Below are positions 47,824 to 59,342 of a DNA stretch of 64,000 nucleotides, one piece after another. Below the pieces are notes generated by a model, which was not told where the DNA came from, did no database searches, and saw nothing but the letters and a program-made list of their open reading frames with translations. Both the position numbers and the translations under genes were made by a program. Within the stretch, counting starts at the first letter, position 1. The number at the start of each line of letters is the position of its first letter. This DNA is from Rallus limicola (Eukaryota > Chordata > Aves > Gruiformes > Rallidae). Location: positions 30,783,491 through 30,847,490 of the forward strand of contig JAKCOZ010000007.1 in NCBI GenBank assembly GCA_022605955.1. The letters run 5' to 3'.

Positions 47824-50334
47824 TGGTGAACCACATTTTCCCTGGAAATGCCCTAGAACAACAGCCATAGAAGTCCCTGAGGACAAGACCATAACACCTG
47901 CCCAGTGTCAGCAGACACAAGCTTGCAGACAACTCATCAGACAGAAGTTTAAGGATTCACTGATGATTAGCAAATGCAGGATGAATTCACAGCAAGTCTG
48001 CTTCCAGGCTTTTGTAGTTCAAATGAAACATTTCACACATCTCTAATAATTACTTCTCCTGATGAAAAAAGGGTGAGGCATTTGGAAGTCAGTATAAAGA
48101 ATGTGATAAACTTCAATTAAAATAAAATGACAGGAAAGATAAGAATAGATTATTTTTTGCTTGTCTTTAAAGGAATTTGGAAATCATATGTCACTGTGGT
48201 GTAGCAAGAGATTAAATAGCTTTTCTGACATATTTTTTGTGTCTGTTCAATTGTTAAGTGTGTGGACATTAGTGAGAATTGTTTTTGTTGTGGAATGGTT
48301 GCAGAATGTAATGTATATGGTAGAAAATTACAAGAAATTAAAAGTTGGGGGGGGAGGGCTGTCCTGAAAGAAAAAAGGCACACTTCTTGATGGTGATACA
48401 GTAGATCTAATGGAGGAAAGGAATTACTGGAAATTAGTACACATCAGAAAACAAAACTACCCTTGCTCACTTACCTTTGATTTTTGAGCTTGCACCAAAA
48501 AAAACACAGAGAGTAGAGTGAAACATAAAGGAGCAGAGGGAAATGAAAATGAAAGCAATGCTGATACCTTTTGAAATCCATGCAAACTGAGGTAGACTTT
48601 GTTCTCCAAGGAAAGACTTAGAAACAAAGCTATGTATGGACAGACCTAGTTATCATCTGATGTCTGATTACAGACTAAAGAAAGCTTAGAAGCCCCATGC
48701 CATTGCTAACAGTAGGAAATTCTCATTGAGCTCAATTGGTAAAGATCTCTGAATCTCAAACTAAATGTCCTGGGCTGCAGTCCCATTTTTTTTCCTTGAT
48801 GACAATGTCTCATTTATGAAAAAAGGGGCCATTTTCAAGTGATACTGAATTGCTCACAAGAAACTCTCTTCAGCCCTTCTTGTTTAGAAAGGCAAAGACC
48901 AACATGCTATAGGTTCTCAATATGCACTAAAAAGAAAACAATGCAAGGGATTCTTTTGGACAAAAGGGTGTAGATGTTATCCAGCAGAAAATTAGTTATC
49001 CACTAATTATTTATAAAATGTTTAAGTAATAATCATTTAACTGGTAGACAGAAGCAGAGCTATGCAGCCTAGAGCTGGTTGTGACATTCAAGAAGATAAA
49101 TGAGCTACAATATTTAGATTAAACAAAAAAGGACCATTATAATAATATACCCAACGAGCAAAGTACCACATTTTCTAGTTAATGCCAAAACTGAGTTTCA
49201 CAATGAACTGTTTGTGGAACTTTAAAAATATAATTTAGCATATCTGAATAAATTATTCTCCACTATGCAGTAAAAACAGAGAAACACATGGCATAGATTA
49301 TAGACCCAAATGCTTGAATATTCTTGGAGGGGATGCTGCCTGGCAACTTTTGTACCAGCTGGAAGAGCAAGGACCCAGCTGGCTTGGCAGTAGCCACCAT
49401 ATTGTGCCTTGGCTGGCAGATGGCCATCTGACACTCTTCAAGGGTCCATGTTCCTCCTGTCTGCATGTCTGCAGCACCGACAGCCCAAGACTGTTTTTAG
49501 GAGGAGTGGGCAGATCATTCCCAGAAGTGTCAATCATGTTGGCACATTACAGTGGGGTGCGAAAGACGCGAGGAACGTTCCTGAAATAGGATGAATGATG
49601 ACGCTGATGGAGGCCTGAGAGCAGGTTTTTGGGGTACTTCAGCACTGAACTTTCCATCTCAGGACTATGAGGGGATGATGAGAATTCAAGGGCTGCTGCC
49701 ACTGTGAGGGAAGGGGAAAATGCAAAAATCAGTGTAATTTTTTTTAAATCCTTGCTTATTTAAATGTAGGATGCAAACAAAGGAAAACTAATCATTTATG
49801 GGACTTCAATGCCTTTAATCTAAGTATTACATGACTATTAACACATTGGAAGCAAGCTCCCCACAGACAGGTGCCGATGTTGTCAAGTTACAGAAATGAA
49901 TCTAGCAGAGAACTAACTGGAATAAATTGAAATTGCTTAAGCTTGAAGACTGTATCCAGCTTCAGGTGGAGGGAAGGCAGCTACATCAATAAACAGCCAC
50001 ATCGCCTCCTCAGATCTCTTTTAGTGGAAGAAGACAAAGTCCCAAATTAGGAAAATGCGCACCTCTAGGAGTCCTGGGTCCATCAGAAGCTTAGATGTAA
50101 ATAGAAAAATGACCTAAAATGGATCACCATTTACTAGATACTGAAGGATCCACAGGGAGATCACCAAGAAGACACAAATCAGTGTGAAATTAATCATTAT
50201 TGGTTCTACACCTCAGAGTTCCTGCTTTATTTTTATTGTATTCCTATGACAAACACGGGAGTTTTCCATCCTTCCCAGTGCCTCTCTAGGGCTGAACACT
50301 GTATTCAGAGGAAATGAAAACAAATGTAGTCATA
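47824..50334. other. Noncoding DNA between two LTRs
   Basis: No exon is supported. A tRNA-like element lies at 48719-48793. A G-rich run (nine G, then A, then GGG) occurs at about 48346-48358. Overlapping frames at 49222-49594 on both strands (up to 91 codons) show no domain. Confidence 0.55.
48719..48793 (+). ncRNA. tRNA-like SINE remnant or tRNA pseudogene
   Basis: AGCTCAATTGGTA (48729-48741) closely matches a Pol III A box. GGGCTGCAGTCCC (48772-48784) is a degraded B box with 8 of 11 consensus positions by eye. A run of eight T follows at 48786-48793, as in a Pol III terminator. Overall it lines up with the body of a lysine-type tRNA with one base of length difference. The acceptor and anticodon stems do not pair well, so a working tRNA is unlikely. 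A tRNA-derived SINE head or tRNA pseudogene is the better reading. Confidence 0.35.
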
Positions 50335-50834
50335 GTGATCCACCTTGGGCTTAATCCCTTCCCTGTTTATCTCCCAACGCACCTGCTCTGGCACCACTCT
50401 GGTAATCAGCCCCTTCCATGCCAATTATGTCCTGCCCAGGATAAAGGGGGGCTGATGGAAGGAAGAAGCGGGGCAGTTCTAGGACGCGAGCGGCCGGGAC
50501 GCGAGGGTTTTGGGGGACGGTCGGGTTCCGGGACGGCTCTGGGTGGTGCGGCCTGAGTTGTGTGGTTCGGTGAGAAACTGCATTGTGTATCAATAGTTTC
50601 ATATTCTTTTGCTCTAAAGTCCTGTTAGCATTGTTATATTTTATTTTTCTGTTATCTTAGTAAACTATCCTTATCCCAACCCATGGGCCTCTTAGTTTCT
50701 TGGTTTTGGAGTTATTTGCCCCTTCCTATTCCCTTCCCTTGTTTCCCCTCCCTTTCCCTCTTCCCCTGCTCTTTTACTTTAAGGAGCAGGCAGCTGCATG
50801 GATCTCGGCCCACAGCTGGGGTGAAACCACGACA
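50335..50834 (+). mobile_element. ERV-type LTR with CpG-dense core, probably solo
   Basis: The 3' end CAGCTGGGGTGAAACCACGACA is the typical terminus of an avian ERVL-type LTR. Upstream is GTGAGAAACTGCATTGTGTATC, a T-rich stretch with CTTATCCCAACCCATGGG and a polypyrimidine block before the end. A TATA-like ATAAAGGGG (about 50441-50449) precedes a GC-rich core with 13 CpG between 50469 and 50569. The left boundary is a guess, because the expected 5' terminus could not be found. No internal viral genes follow. Confidence 0.7.
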
Positions 50835-52063
50835 GGGACCCTGGAAAGTTAAAGGCTAACTATCCGGAGTCAGTTTTCTAGCACTAAAACCATGTAACCA
50901 CGCTCGTTCGGGACTTTGCCTGTGGCAGCAAGGCCACCAGACTCCAGATCTGAGTGTACATGGTGCCATGAGGCAAGATGTCCTAACAGCTTTGGAACCA
51001 GTGCTGGCTTGTGCCCTGCCCTTAGGGATGCAGATGTGTGTTTTGCAGCAAATTAGTCTGCTCAGGAGCCTAAAGGTATGGTTAGTTACAGATTAGTGAG
51101 CACAGAAAAATTATTATTAATTCCCTTTTTAAATTAATACTTTGAGTGACACCTACTTTGTACCAGTGAAGTATCCCTGACTTAACTAGAAGGAGTCCTA
51201 CTTTACCTCCGTGTGATCACAGAATTAGGTTTTATCCCTGTATAAGTGCTGTATCTTAATATCCACCACATGGATCTGTTGTGCTTTCCTACATTAGTTC
51301 AGGCATATCACACTGAATGAAGACAATGGGAAAGTTGCCGTGGAATTAAAGAAAAAAAATATTGAACAAAAAGGATTGGCCACCATGTAAAATAAACAGT
51401 AATGTAAGCTTCTTTAACTCCCACTGCATTGCATCATAATTAAAATATTTTCTTTTAAAATTGGAAGTTGTAGCAGTTACAAATACCTTTCATCTGAGGT
51501 TCAATGGTAAGCTTCTCCTCTCATGTTACTTCTGAATTATAGACACGTGAAAAAAGAATTAGCCCTTGATATTTGAATTCACTACAAAGCCCAAAATACA
51601 AAACAATCTGCTTTCTTCTGGATGATGTTGAAGTGTAGGCAGACTGCTGTGCTATTTTCTTCTCAATTTCTATAATTAAGTCACTCTCTATATGTTTCTT
51701 CTATTTATTTATTAAATTTTTTTTTTCAAATTATGGTTATAAGCCCCAGTGAGACTCTGCAAGGGTCCAGCAAGGGTTGCAGGGAACAGTCAGGGGCATC
51801 CCCATCCCTCCAAGTGAGGGGGATTCCAGAGAGAAAAGGCTGTAATTGCAGGTGAGTGGCTGGAAACCTGAGGCACGGCTGCCCGCATGAATTGTGTTTT
51901 TCCCCCTGTTCCTTCAATAGGAGGACATCAATGTGAGCGCTTTCAGTCAGTGATTATTGACTTTTCTCACTTTTTCAACTGGACAGATCAGGGCTACTGC
52001 TGATTCAGGAGGAGAAGAAAGACAGATAAGTTGGAGGGGATTCAGACATACACCTAGAGAAGT
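50835..52063. other. Noncoding unique DNA
   Basis: Nothing is recognisable apart from an AT-rich stretch with a T10 run (51719-51727 area). A short GC-richer piece at 51745-51890 opens a 63-codon minus frame with no domain. Confidence 0.55.
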
Positions 52064-52640
52064 TTTAGAACCCTAGATTTAGGTTGGAAAAGACTTTTAA
52101 CATCATTGAGTCCAACCATTAACCTTGCATTTCCAAGTCCATCACAAAACCATGTCCCTAAGTGCCACATCTACATGTCTTTTAAATACCTCCTGGTATG
52201 GTGACTCAACCACTTCACAGGGCAGCCTCTTCCAATGATGGACAACCCTTTCTGTGAAGAAATTTTTCCTAATATCCAATCTAAACCTCCCCTGGTAGAA
52301 CTCGAGACTATTTCCTCTTGTCCTATCACTTGTTGCTTGGGAGAAGACACTGACGGCCACTTGGCTACAACCTCCCTTTATATAGATGTAGAGAATGATG
52401 AGGTGTCCCTTCAGCCTCCTTTTCTCCAGACCGAACAGCCCCAGTTCCATCAGCTGCTCCTTGTAAGACTTGTACTCTAGACCCTTCACCAGCTTCCTTG
52501 CCTTTCTCTGGACACACACCAGCCCCTCAATGTCCTTCTTGTAGTGCCGAAAACTGAACATCACACTCGAGGTGTGGTCTCACCAGTGCCCAGCACAGGG
52601 GGACAATTTCTTCCCTCATCCTGTTGGCCACACTATTTCT
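52064..52640 (-). mobile_element. CR1 LINE 3' fragment, intermediate age
   Basis: The minus strand carries the CR1 end: 3' UTR (TTTAGGTTGGAAAAGACTTTTAACATCATTGAGTCCAACC split over 52079-52118), then the C-terminal ORF2 region up to TCCTGTTGGCCACAC, where it is truncated. The subfamily differs from the copies at 22.3 and 39 kb, with the CCATGTCCCTAAGTGCCACATC phrase instead of CCTGCCAAAGCAGG. The octamer tail is short or lost. Confidence 0.92.
52142..52564 (-). pseudogene. CR1 ORF2 C-terminal remnant, open frame
   Basis: A 140-codon frame covers the last part of CR1 ORF2: [19 protein letters not shown], then [17 protein letters not shown], then the C-terminal [20 protein letters not shown]. 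It lacks the reverse transcriptase catalytic blocks and the endonuclease because of 5' truncation, so it cannot encode a working enzyme. The start Met is incidental. The frame is intact by luck or moderate age. Confidence 0.88.
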
Positions 52641-55140
52641 ATGTAGTGAAATAAGTTACGCATTAATCCAACAGAATTCTGAGAGCTTTTAACTGGTTGT
52701 GCCCCAGACAGCAGCTATCTGCATTTTCAGTCATCTAATTGCCCTTGAAGGCATGGCCTCAGGCCCAGAGCATGGAGGTCCTGTTTGAATAAGAGGCTGT
52801 CAGGCCACCGAGGTAATGCTGCTCTCAACACAGACTGAGAACCCTTTGAGTCACAACTGCTTTGGAAGTAGGGGACGAAATCTTACAACTAAGCCCATGT
52901 CTTTTTGCTGACATAATTTCATCAGTAAAATGGCAGATTTCTATACATGGATTGATTATTTAGGAATTTATACTCCCCTGGCTCTCACTGCTTGACAGAT
53001 TAAATGAATCCTGCTACAAAGATCCTTATCTGGTATTATCTGCCTGTCAGATAAATGGCTTGATTAAAGTAGTATTACTTTCAATTTCCTTCCTGATCAT
53101 TTGCTGTCCTGATAATTTGCTTTTAGCAGACTCTGAAGCCATTTCACTTATGGCTGCTACACTGCTCACAGGCCAGGCTAATTGTTTCTACAGACAGCAC
53201 ACTCCACTTCCAGTTCTTTCACAGCAAAAGAAAGTTAACAAATGGCAGAATACTTGGTGATATTAATGTCTGAGCAGGTTCTTATTCATGTTAAAATTTA
53301 TGAAAGTTTATCCGATTCATAAATCTGTCTGAAGTGTGCCATGCTTGCTGGTAAATTTAATGATTTTATATCATAACAACATCTCCTTGCATGACAATGT
53401 CAATTCATATTTCTGCTGAGAGACTGTTGTAGAATTCTGTGTGTGGATAAGAACTCTTAAGATAAATATATAATGTGGCTTTAATGCACTAATACACTAC
53501 AATAACGAGATCAAAAGTGTTTTTACAATAGTCTGGGCATTCCTGTTTAAAATACTGATTTAATCACATTTGCAGCATAAACAGTTTCTTGCCAGGTAGG
53601 TGTATGTGTGCTTGACACATCCTTATTACAGAAAAATGAATAGCAAATGCTTCACTTTTCAAATCTGCAGTTAAAATTCCTCAGGTGTGCTGCTAAGTAA
53701 AATTTTATTAATGTCTTGTTTCCCTTCACACAGTCATAGGAAAACTGATATTCCTTAAAAAAAAAAAATTCAATTTCTTTTCTGATTTTTTAAACCCTGT
53801 TCAGATAAAGGCTAAAAGGGAACTAGCAAAGAAGCCCTGGGATAGATTTCTTCCTCCACCTAATCTATAGCATGGTTTTATGAGACAATGCCAGCATGTG
53901 TGTCAAAAAAACTCCCTTCCAAAATAGAAAAGAGGCAGAACAATTACTTCCAGGAGACTATAAGCCTTGACTAACATGGTCTCTGCTCAGATGAATTTGG
54001 GTAGGCTGGAAGTGCCTCACTCCAATAAGAACCATAAATATGTGTTTCATATTTGAGTCGAGCATGGAGAACTTTGGCATGCTGTACAAAACTAGAGCTG
54101 TCCTGTAAGGTGCTCTAAGGTCTTCAGTTAAGGAGCAATCACTGAAATCACTGATGCCTTCTGAAATCAATTCAATGACTGTGGGGCAGGCTAAACAAGC
54201 CATTTCTGGCCCACAAAATGATATCATGTGTATATGCACATAGAGTGCCCAGCTATCACAAGATACATGGTCAGCACAGGGAAATAGAGGAATATTAAAT
54301 GTTAGGCTGCCCCTGACTCTTCCATGGCCTAAGCATGCTCTTCTTAGCTCTCCTGGAGCTGCACACCATTTAAAGGACAAGGAGGATGGTAAAATGCACC
54401 TCCTGTCCTGGTCTTCTTACTCTTTGTCCTGGTTGGACACACACAGAAGTGGGCATGATGCCAGCCTAAAGACAGGTTACTCATGTTTCCTCCACCTGCC
54501 AAAGAGCTCTAGGAGCTTCTGTGTCTTAGCCACAACCAGTCCTACAAGACAGATGCTGAATAGCCATTAAAGATGTCTTATGTTCTCACAGAAATGAGTG
54601 AGGTGGATGGTCTCTGAGATCCTTTACCTGTTTCCTTTACAGGTGACTGGGGAGCAATCTGAAGGAAAAGGGGTTAACTCAGTGGTTTGTGTCACCACAT
54701 GGTTCCTTCATGGATATAAAATAGCATTTACCTGGGTTTTGGGGTGTGTTTTGCTTAAAAGGGGCCAGAGGGATGACCTTGAGCTCTAAATCTCACAAAG
54801 TTGCTCTGGTGTCTCCATATATAACTTCTTGCGAATGCAGCACCATTCCCAACTGTTATACATTTTCTTCCTATTTCAAGTCCCATCATAAATAACCTGC
54901 TTACAGAGATCTCCTTTTCATCACTTCTCAGAATAGAGATGCAACCTTGTTGGCAAATGGCAGACAGTAGAGGACAGCCTAGTTAAGGAATATCTCATAC
55001 ATGGTTTGGGGTGCCATGAGTCCTCTGCCCAGTCTGTACTTCTGCAAGTGTAACTACTATATAAGGACTAACAAGATGAAAAATGAAAGCAAACACCATT
55101 TGGCAGTAACATGGGGATTTATCTTTACAACACGGGACTG

Positions 55141-55225
55141 CATGTACATATATGTATGCATGTACATGTGTGTTTACATAAGTACACATATATTAATGAG
55201 TGCAAACATATGTATGTGTGCGTCT
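55141..55225. repeat. Alternating purine-pyrimidine (TG/TA) tract
   Basis: Degenerate runs of TATG, TACA and TGTG steps (GTACATATATGTATGCATG and similar) include several near-perfect short palindromes. Such sequence can adopt Z-DNA or cruciform structure under supercoiling. It is likely a decayed microsatellite. Confidence 0.7.
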
Positions 55226-55793
55226 CCTGTACATGGAAGTTAAAGATTATCAAATGCAGGCAGAAAGAAAACAAACACAGGAAATAAAGGCAACATTAGC
55301 ATCAAGGCCTTTAGTAATATCAACAGGGGTTTCATGAGGAACTTCATGATAGTTAGCATTTGGTATCAAATGCAAACTGTTTGAGAATGACTTTGCTGGA
55401 AAGCCGTTGAGGGCAGCCAGCCAGATATTAGGTAACTTAAGACTGCTCGGAAAATCAAAACAAAGATGCAGGGCTAATTGGCTCAGTGCTAGGCTTCTGG
55501 CGGGAGAAAGGACTGTGGAGAATGGGCCTCCAAGCCTCCCAAATGGAGATTTTCCTGCTTCATCAGTTCCAGTGGTGACATAGGTCATTTGGAGAGAGTG
55601 CTACCATACATCCCCCCCGTCACAAGAGCGAGTCGGGGCACTCTGCCTGTCTTCTGCATCTGGCCATGCCTGTTATCTGCCATAAGCCCATGCCATTAGC
55701 CTCTTCTGCGTAAGATATGCGTGTCTGTACCGCTCCAGGTTCTGATGAAGGTGAGGACAATGGTGGCCTCCTCTGTCTCCCCACCTTTTTCAG

Positions 55794-55806
55794 CCACTAG
55801 AGGGCA
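55794..55806 (+). promoter_or_regulatory. Candidate CTCF-binding core
   Basis: CCACTAGAGGGCA fits the vertebrate CTCF core CCASYAGRKGGCR at every position. It lies outside recognisable repeats. CTCF cores of this quality often bind and can anchor chromatin loops. The next two positions (T, G) are less typical, and occupancy cannot be told from sequence. Confidence 0.5.
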
Positions 55807-56268
55807 TGGATGCTCAGGACTTGGGCTTACCGTTCAGTTCCTCAAGAAACTCCCCAGAATGAGCCATCTAGACAGAGCCAGGCGCTTGCCTTCCCAGCTG
55901 CCCACTCAGCCTTCCAACTTCTCCTTCCATCTTTGGCTTCATCCTGAGATGTGCTTTTTCTGCTGGTGCCCACGTAACTTTTCCAAACTGCTGCACACAT
56001 GAAGCTAATAAACTGCCTTAGAGGATAGACTCGCAGTCGGGAGTAGCACGCTGGCCACTTTGGCTCTCTGTGGGAGCATTTTGCCAGCTGAGCTGAAGCT
56101 GCAGCTGCGCTGGCCTTAGGAACGCAGAGTCTGTAAACATCCCCACATTCTTTCGGGGTGGAAAGTAGGCTAGCGAAACAGCGAGGAGTTTGTCTTTAAA
56201 ACAGCTGACAGTTTACCTTTGCTGCTTCACGGTTTTGCTACCTGGTGGCATTTCTCCTTGCAGAGGTC

Positions 56269-56290
56269 CACAGAGCACAGAGCACAGAGC
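56269..56290 (+). repeat. Short tandem repeat (CACAGAG x3)
   Basis: The phrases CACAGAG, CACAGAG and CACAGAG follow one another directly, then CAAAG. It is a small simple repeat with no visible role. Confidence 0.8.
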
Positions 56291-57393
56291 AAAGTCTCGT
56301 ACGGTCTTAAGTGCCACATTGATTGCAAAACACTGAAAAGATGTGAACCAAGGGATTCCAACATTATTAGGAGCAGTCATCATAAAAAGCAGATTTTGTG
56401 GTTTCAGGGTGGTTATTCGGGATGTACAGTATTTATTAGTGCTAAGGTAGGTTTCCACTGTATTCTTACAGTGTTCTGTTGGATTTTACCAAGTAAACAG
56501 AAGCTTTTGCCACCCCCAATCTGAGCACTCAAAGATTTTGCAGAAACTACAGGTCTAATTCTATTATATGGAGGAAGCTTATTTAAGGGAGCAATGAGAC
56601 TTCCAGCAGCAGCAGAAACATGTTACCGATACAGAAGGCTCTGGCTCAGTTTGAGTGACAGCAATTCCTGGTTTTCTCATTGAAATGTTAAAGGCTTCTT
56701 TGCATGGGCAGTTTAGAATTCTACAGAAACTGTTGTTTTGCTATAAAACATGGTATGTCTACCCAATTCCTAACTCTGAAATGACTGGTCAACTGATGGA
56801 GACATACTCCAGTAATACACAGATGTGGTCACACCTCCATTCCCACATATTTTGGTGGTCTCTTAGCTGCTCTCTTATCACTTTATGCCCTGTGCCAGCT
56901 AGTTGCTTTAATTAACAAAGTATTACTCCATGCTTAAATACTGATGCCCCTCTCTGAGCTCACAACTGTCCTCACCACTCCCAAGGCTCCAGCCCTGACA
57001 TGCAGCCAAGGAGCACCAGTGAGGTATCCTGGGATGGGATCCAAGGTGGGATGGTGGAGGTTGGAAGTGACTGTCTTTTCTGTTGTCTGAGTTAAAGACC
57101 AGCATGTTCCCAGCATTTTGACACAGACACTCTGACAGTAATCTGACACAGATTTGATTACTCAAAGTGCAACACAGTGGCTTTCACCTACTTTCTGCTA
57201 TGTATCTTCCTGCACACCGTGGAGATGATACCACCATGAGTGGCCTACACTCAGGGATTAACCTGGTGGAAATCCACAACATGTGGAAATGCAGACTTGC
57301 TATGAATGAAAAACCAGCTTTGCCCTGGATATGGGCAAAGCATGCCAGTTGGTGTAATGCAATCACAGCTGGAGGATGTCACTTAGACATAAA

Positions 57394-57458
57394 ATAGAGG
57401 CTGGACTCGATCTCTTGTGAGGTCCCTTCCAACCACTACAATTCTGTGATTCTGTGAT
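57394..57458 (+). mobile_element. CR1 LINE 3' tail, young type, plus strand
   Basis: AGAGGCTGGACTCGATCTC, then GAGGTCCCTTCCAACCACTA and the octamer tail ATTCTGTGATTCTGTGAT, is the end of an avian CR1. It is in the opposite orientation to the larger CR1 copies in the window. Only about 65 bases remain. The clean tail suggests moderate age. Confidence 0.92.
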
Positions 57459-59342
57459 AAATCTTGCATAGGAATCCTGCTGTCCCTGACAGCCACCTAC
57501 ATGCTTTTGGAGATGGTTTTGCTTGATTATTTGTGGCATACATCTTGTCAAGGGTCTCTCATTTAGTCTGCATAAGACATTTGGTCGTACCAACAAGGGT
57601 ACCAAGCCCAAGAAATTCAGTTTGAGAATAAATGGGAGGAATCAGTGGAAAAGGCACCTCATGCAAAGCTGGTTAAGAATCCTCTAGCCGGGCTCTGCTG
57701 GTGCTTTAGATTGGAATTGTTACTTAAAGAAGTGGGCATGACATTGACTTAACCTGGACAAGGAGCCAGATGAGTTATCTGGTATCCCCTTCTGGTTCAT
57801 CTTCTGGTTGTTAGTGACTGCTGGATATACCTGGATGCCTTCACTGCTTATTACTTAAGACAGGCGGACACAGAAGGGCAGCGAAGATACGCTGTGCGCC
57901 AGAGCCTGCAATTCCTATTTTGAATGAAAGTCTCTGTGGTAAGAGTGATGGCGTGGTCATTCATCCTCCTGGGAAACAGGCACATGGACGTCGTGCTGGG
58001 GACTGTGGGAGGATCTTCACAAGAGAGCGGGAGGCTCTATCCAGCCATACTGCTATCGTTTGATCAGGGCATTTGCACAATGCAGTGCTGTCAGCCATCT
58101 CAAGACTTGGTATGTAAGACCATTCCAAACTGGCAAACACAACTGGGGGCTCCTGTTTGAAACAGAACAGTTGTGCTGATTTATAGCTTTGGGAAAAATC
58201 AGTGAAATAATTTGAGTTGGTTAGGAACTTTTTCTTTAAACAGCTAAACAGCTCCTTTTTCTTCTTTTTTGGCTTTTCAGAAACGACTGGTCTGTTGAAA
58301 CCAAAATGTTTTGTGAAATGGGTGAGTTCTGGCAAAATAACAAAACCCATGCAGAGTTCTGAGGAAACCCTTCCTGCCAGGATATCAGCTGCCATCAGAA
58401 AATTACTTGGTTTCCTCACAGTTCACTTGGCTCACTGTCAAGGTGCACAGCTCGAGTGCAGCCTTATGTATTGACTGGGCTGCCTCAAAACACAGGGTTG
58501 GGCTAGTATTTCTATAGGCATCTCAGCTTCCAGTTTGTGGACATCATGGCTTCCTGGCACTGGATGAGGAACTTGCAAACCCAGGGAACTGCTTTTCCCA
58601 TAATCTGCAAATCTCAGCTCAGTGGTGGACCCAAAGTTTCTCTTTGAAATATGTAAATACAATGACTGTCATTGTAACATCCACGTGGACCAAGCTGTTG
58701 CTGACAAATCTTCCACAGCTTCATAGAGAAGACATCTTTGTGGTCTATTGGCAAAACAAACAAAACACGGATATACAAAATGAAGTGACATCTGCTACAG
58801 TCTGTTCTAGAGGTAGTGTAGGGCTCTGAAGAGGAAGTGTCATCACAAGAATGGTCTGTTCTCTGTTTGCCACAACAATGAGATCACTGTGTCTTCGGCA
58901 GAGATAGCCTCATGAAAAAGTTTTCTAAAGCTTGCAGGTGGAATAAAGGGCCCATTTACAACCCTCCATGGGAAGAAGAACTAGGTTAAACAGCACAGGG
59001 TATGAAATTTCCTCTGTGACAAGAGGCTACTCTTTTTTTAGGGCTTATATGGGACTCAAATGGTATAGTACAATCAAGTTCCTTCTGGGGGTGAGCATCA
59101 CCCCCAGCTCTTCTCAGGCTATGCATTACAAAGGGTTTGCCTGGACAGCAGATTCACCCTATGATTTTATCAAGGTCTGGCATCCCTGCACTGGCAAGCC
59201 AAGGTTGCAATAGCAGTAAAAATGACGCCATATAAGCTTTAGAAGAAGTGTTTAAGCAAAGTGTATTGCCAGTGTTTCTAAAGCGATTGAACCCTGTTAT
59301 TAGCATATGATAACATTCAGGGTGCTGCATTTTCCTGGCCAT
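57459..59342. other. Noncoding unique DNA
   Basis: The longest frame in the window (57961-58419, minus, 152 codons) lies here. It has no signal sequence, repeated motif or recognisable domain and runs through a Lys-rich stretch made by a T tract, so it is probably chance. No repeat is recognised. Confidence 0.55.

Larger units (their letters stand above)
52641..57393. other. Noncoding DNA with CTCF-like core and low-complexity tracts
   Basis: No exon is supported. Points of interest are a CTCF-type core at 55794-55806, alternating purine-pyrimidine sequence at 55141-55225, a CACAGAG triple tandem near 56269-56290, and an A-tract near 53758-53768. A juxtaposed TTTACAG|GTGACT lies at 54642/54643. 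The 140-codon minus frame at 53958-54380 has no domain. Confidence 0.55.

Noticed and set aside
53958..54380. 140-codon minus-strand open frame
   Set aside because: Composition looks partly protein-like, but no family is recognised and there is no transcript signal. Chance is sufficient.
57961..58419. 152-codon minus-strand open frame
   Set aside because: No domain, no repeat of motifs, and a Lys run made by a T tract. Frames of this size are expected by chance, and no splice or start context supports it.
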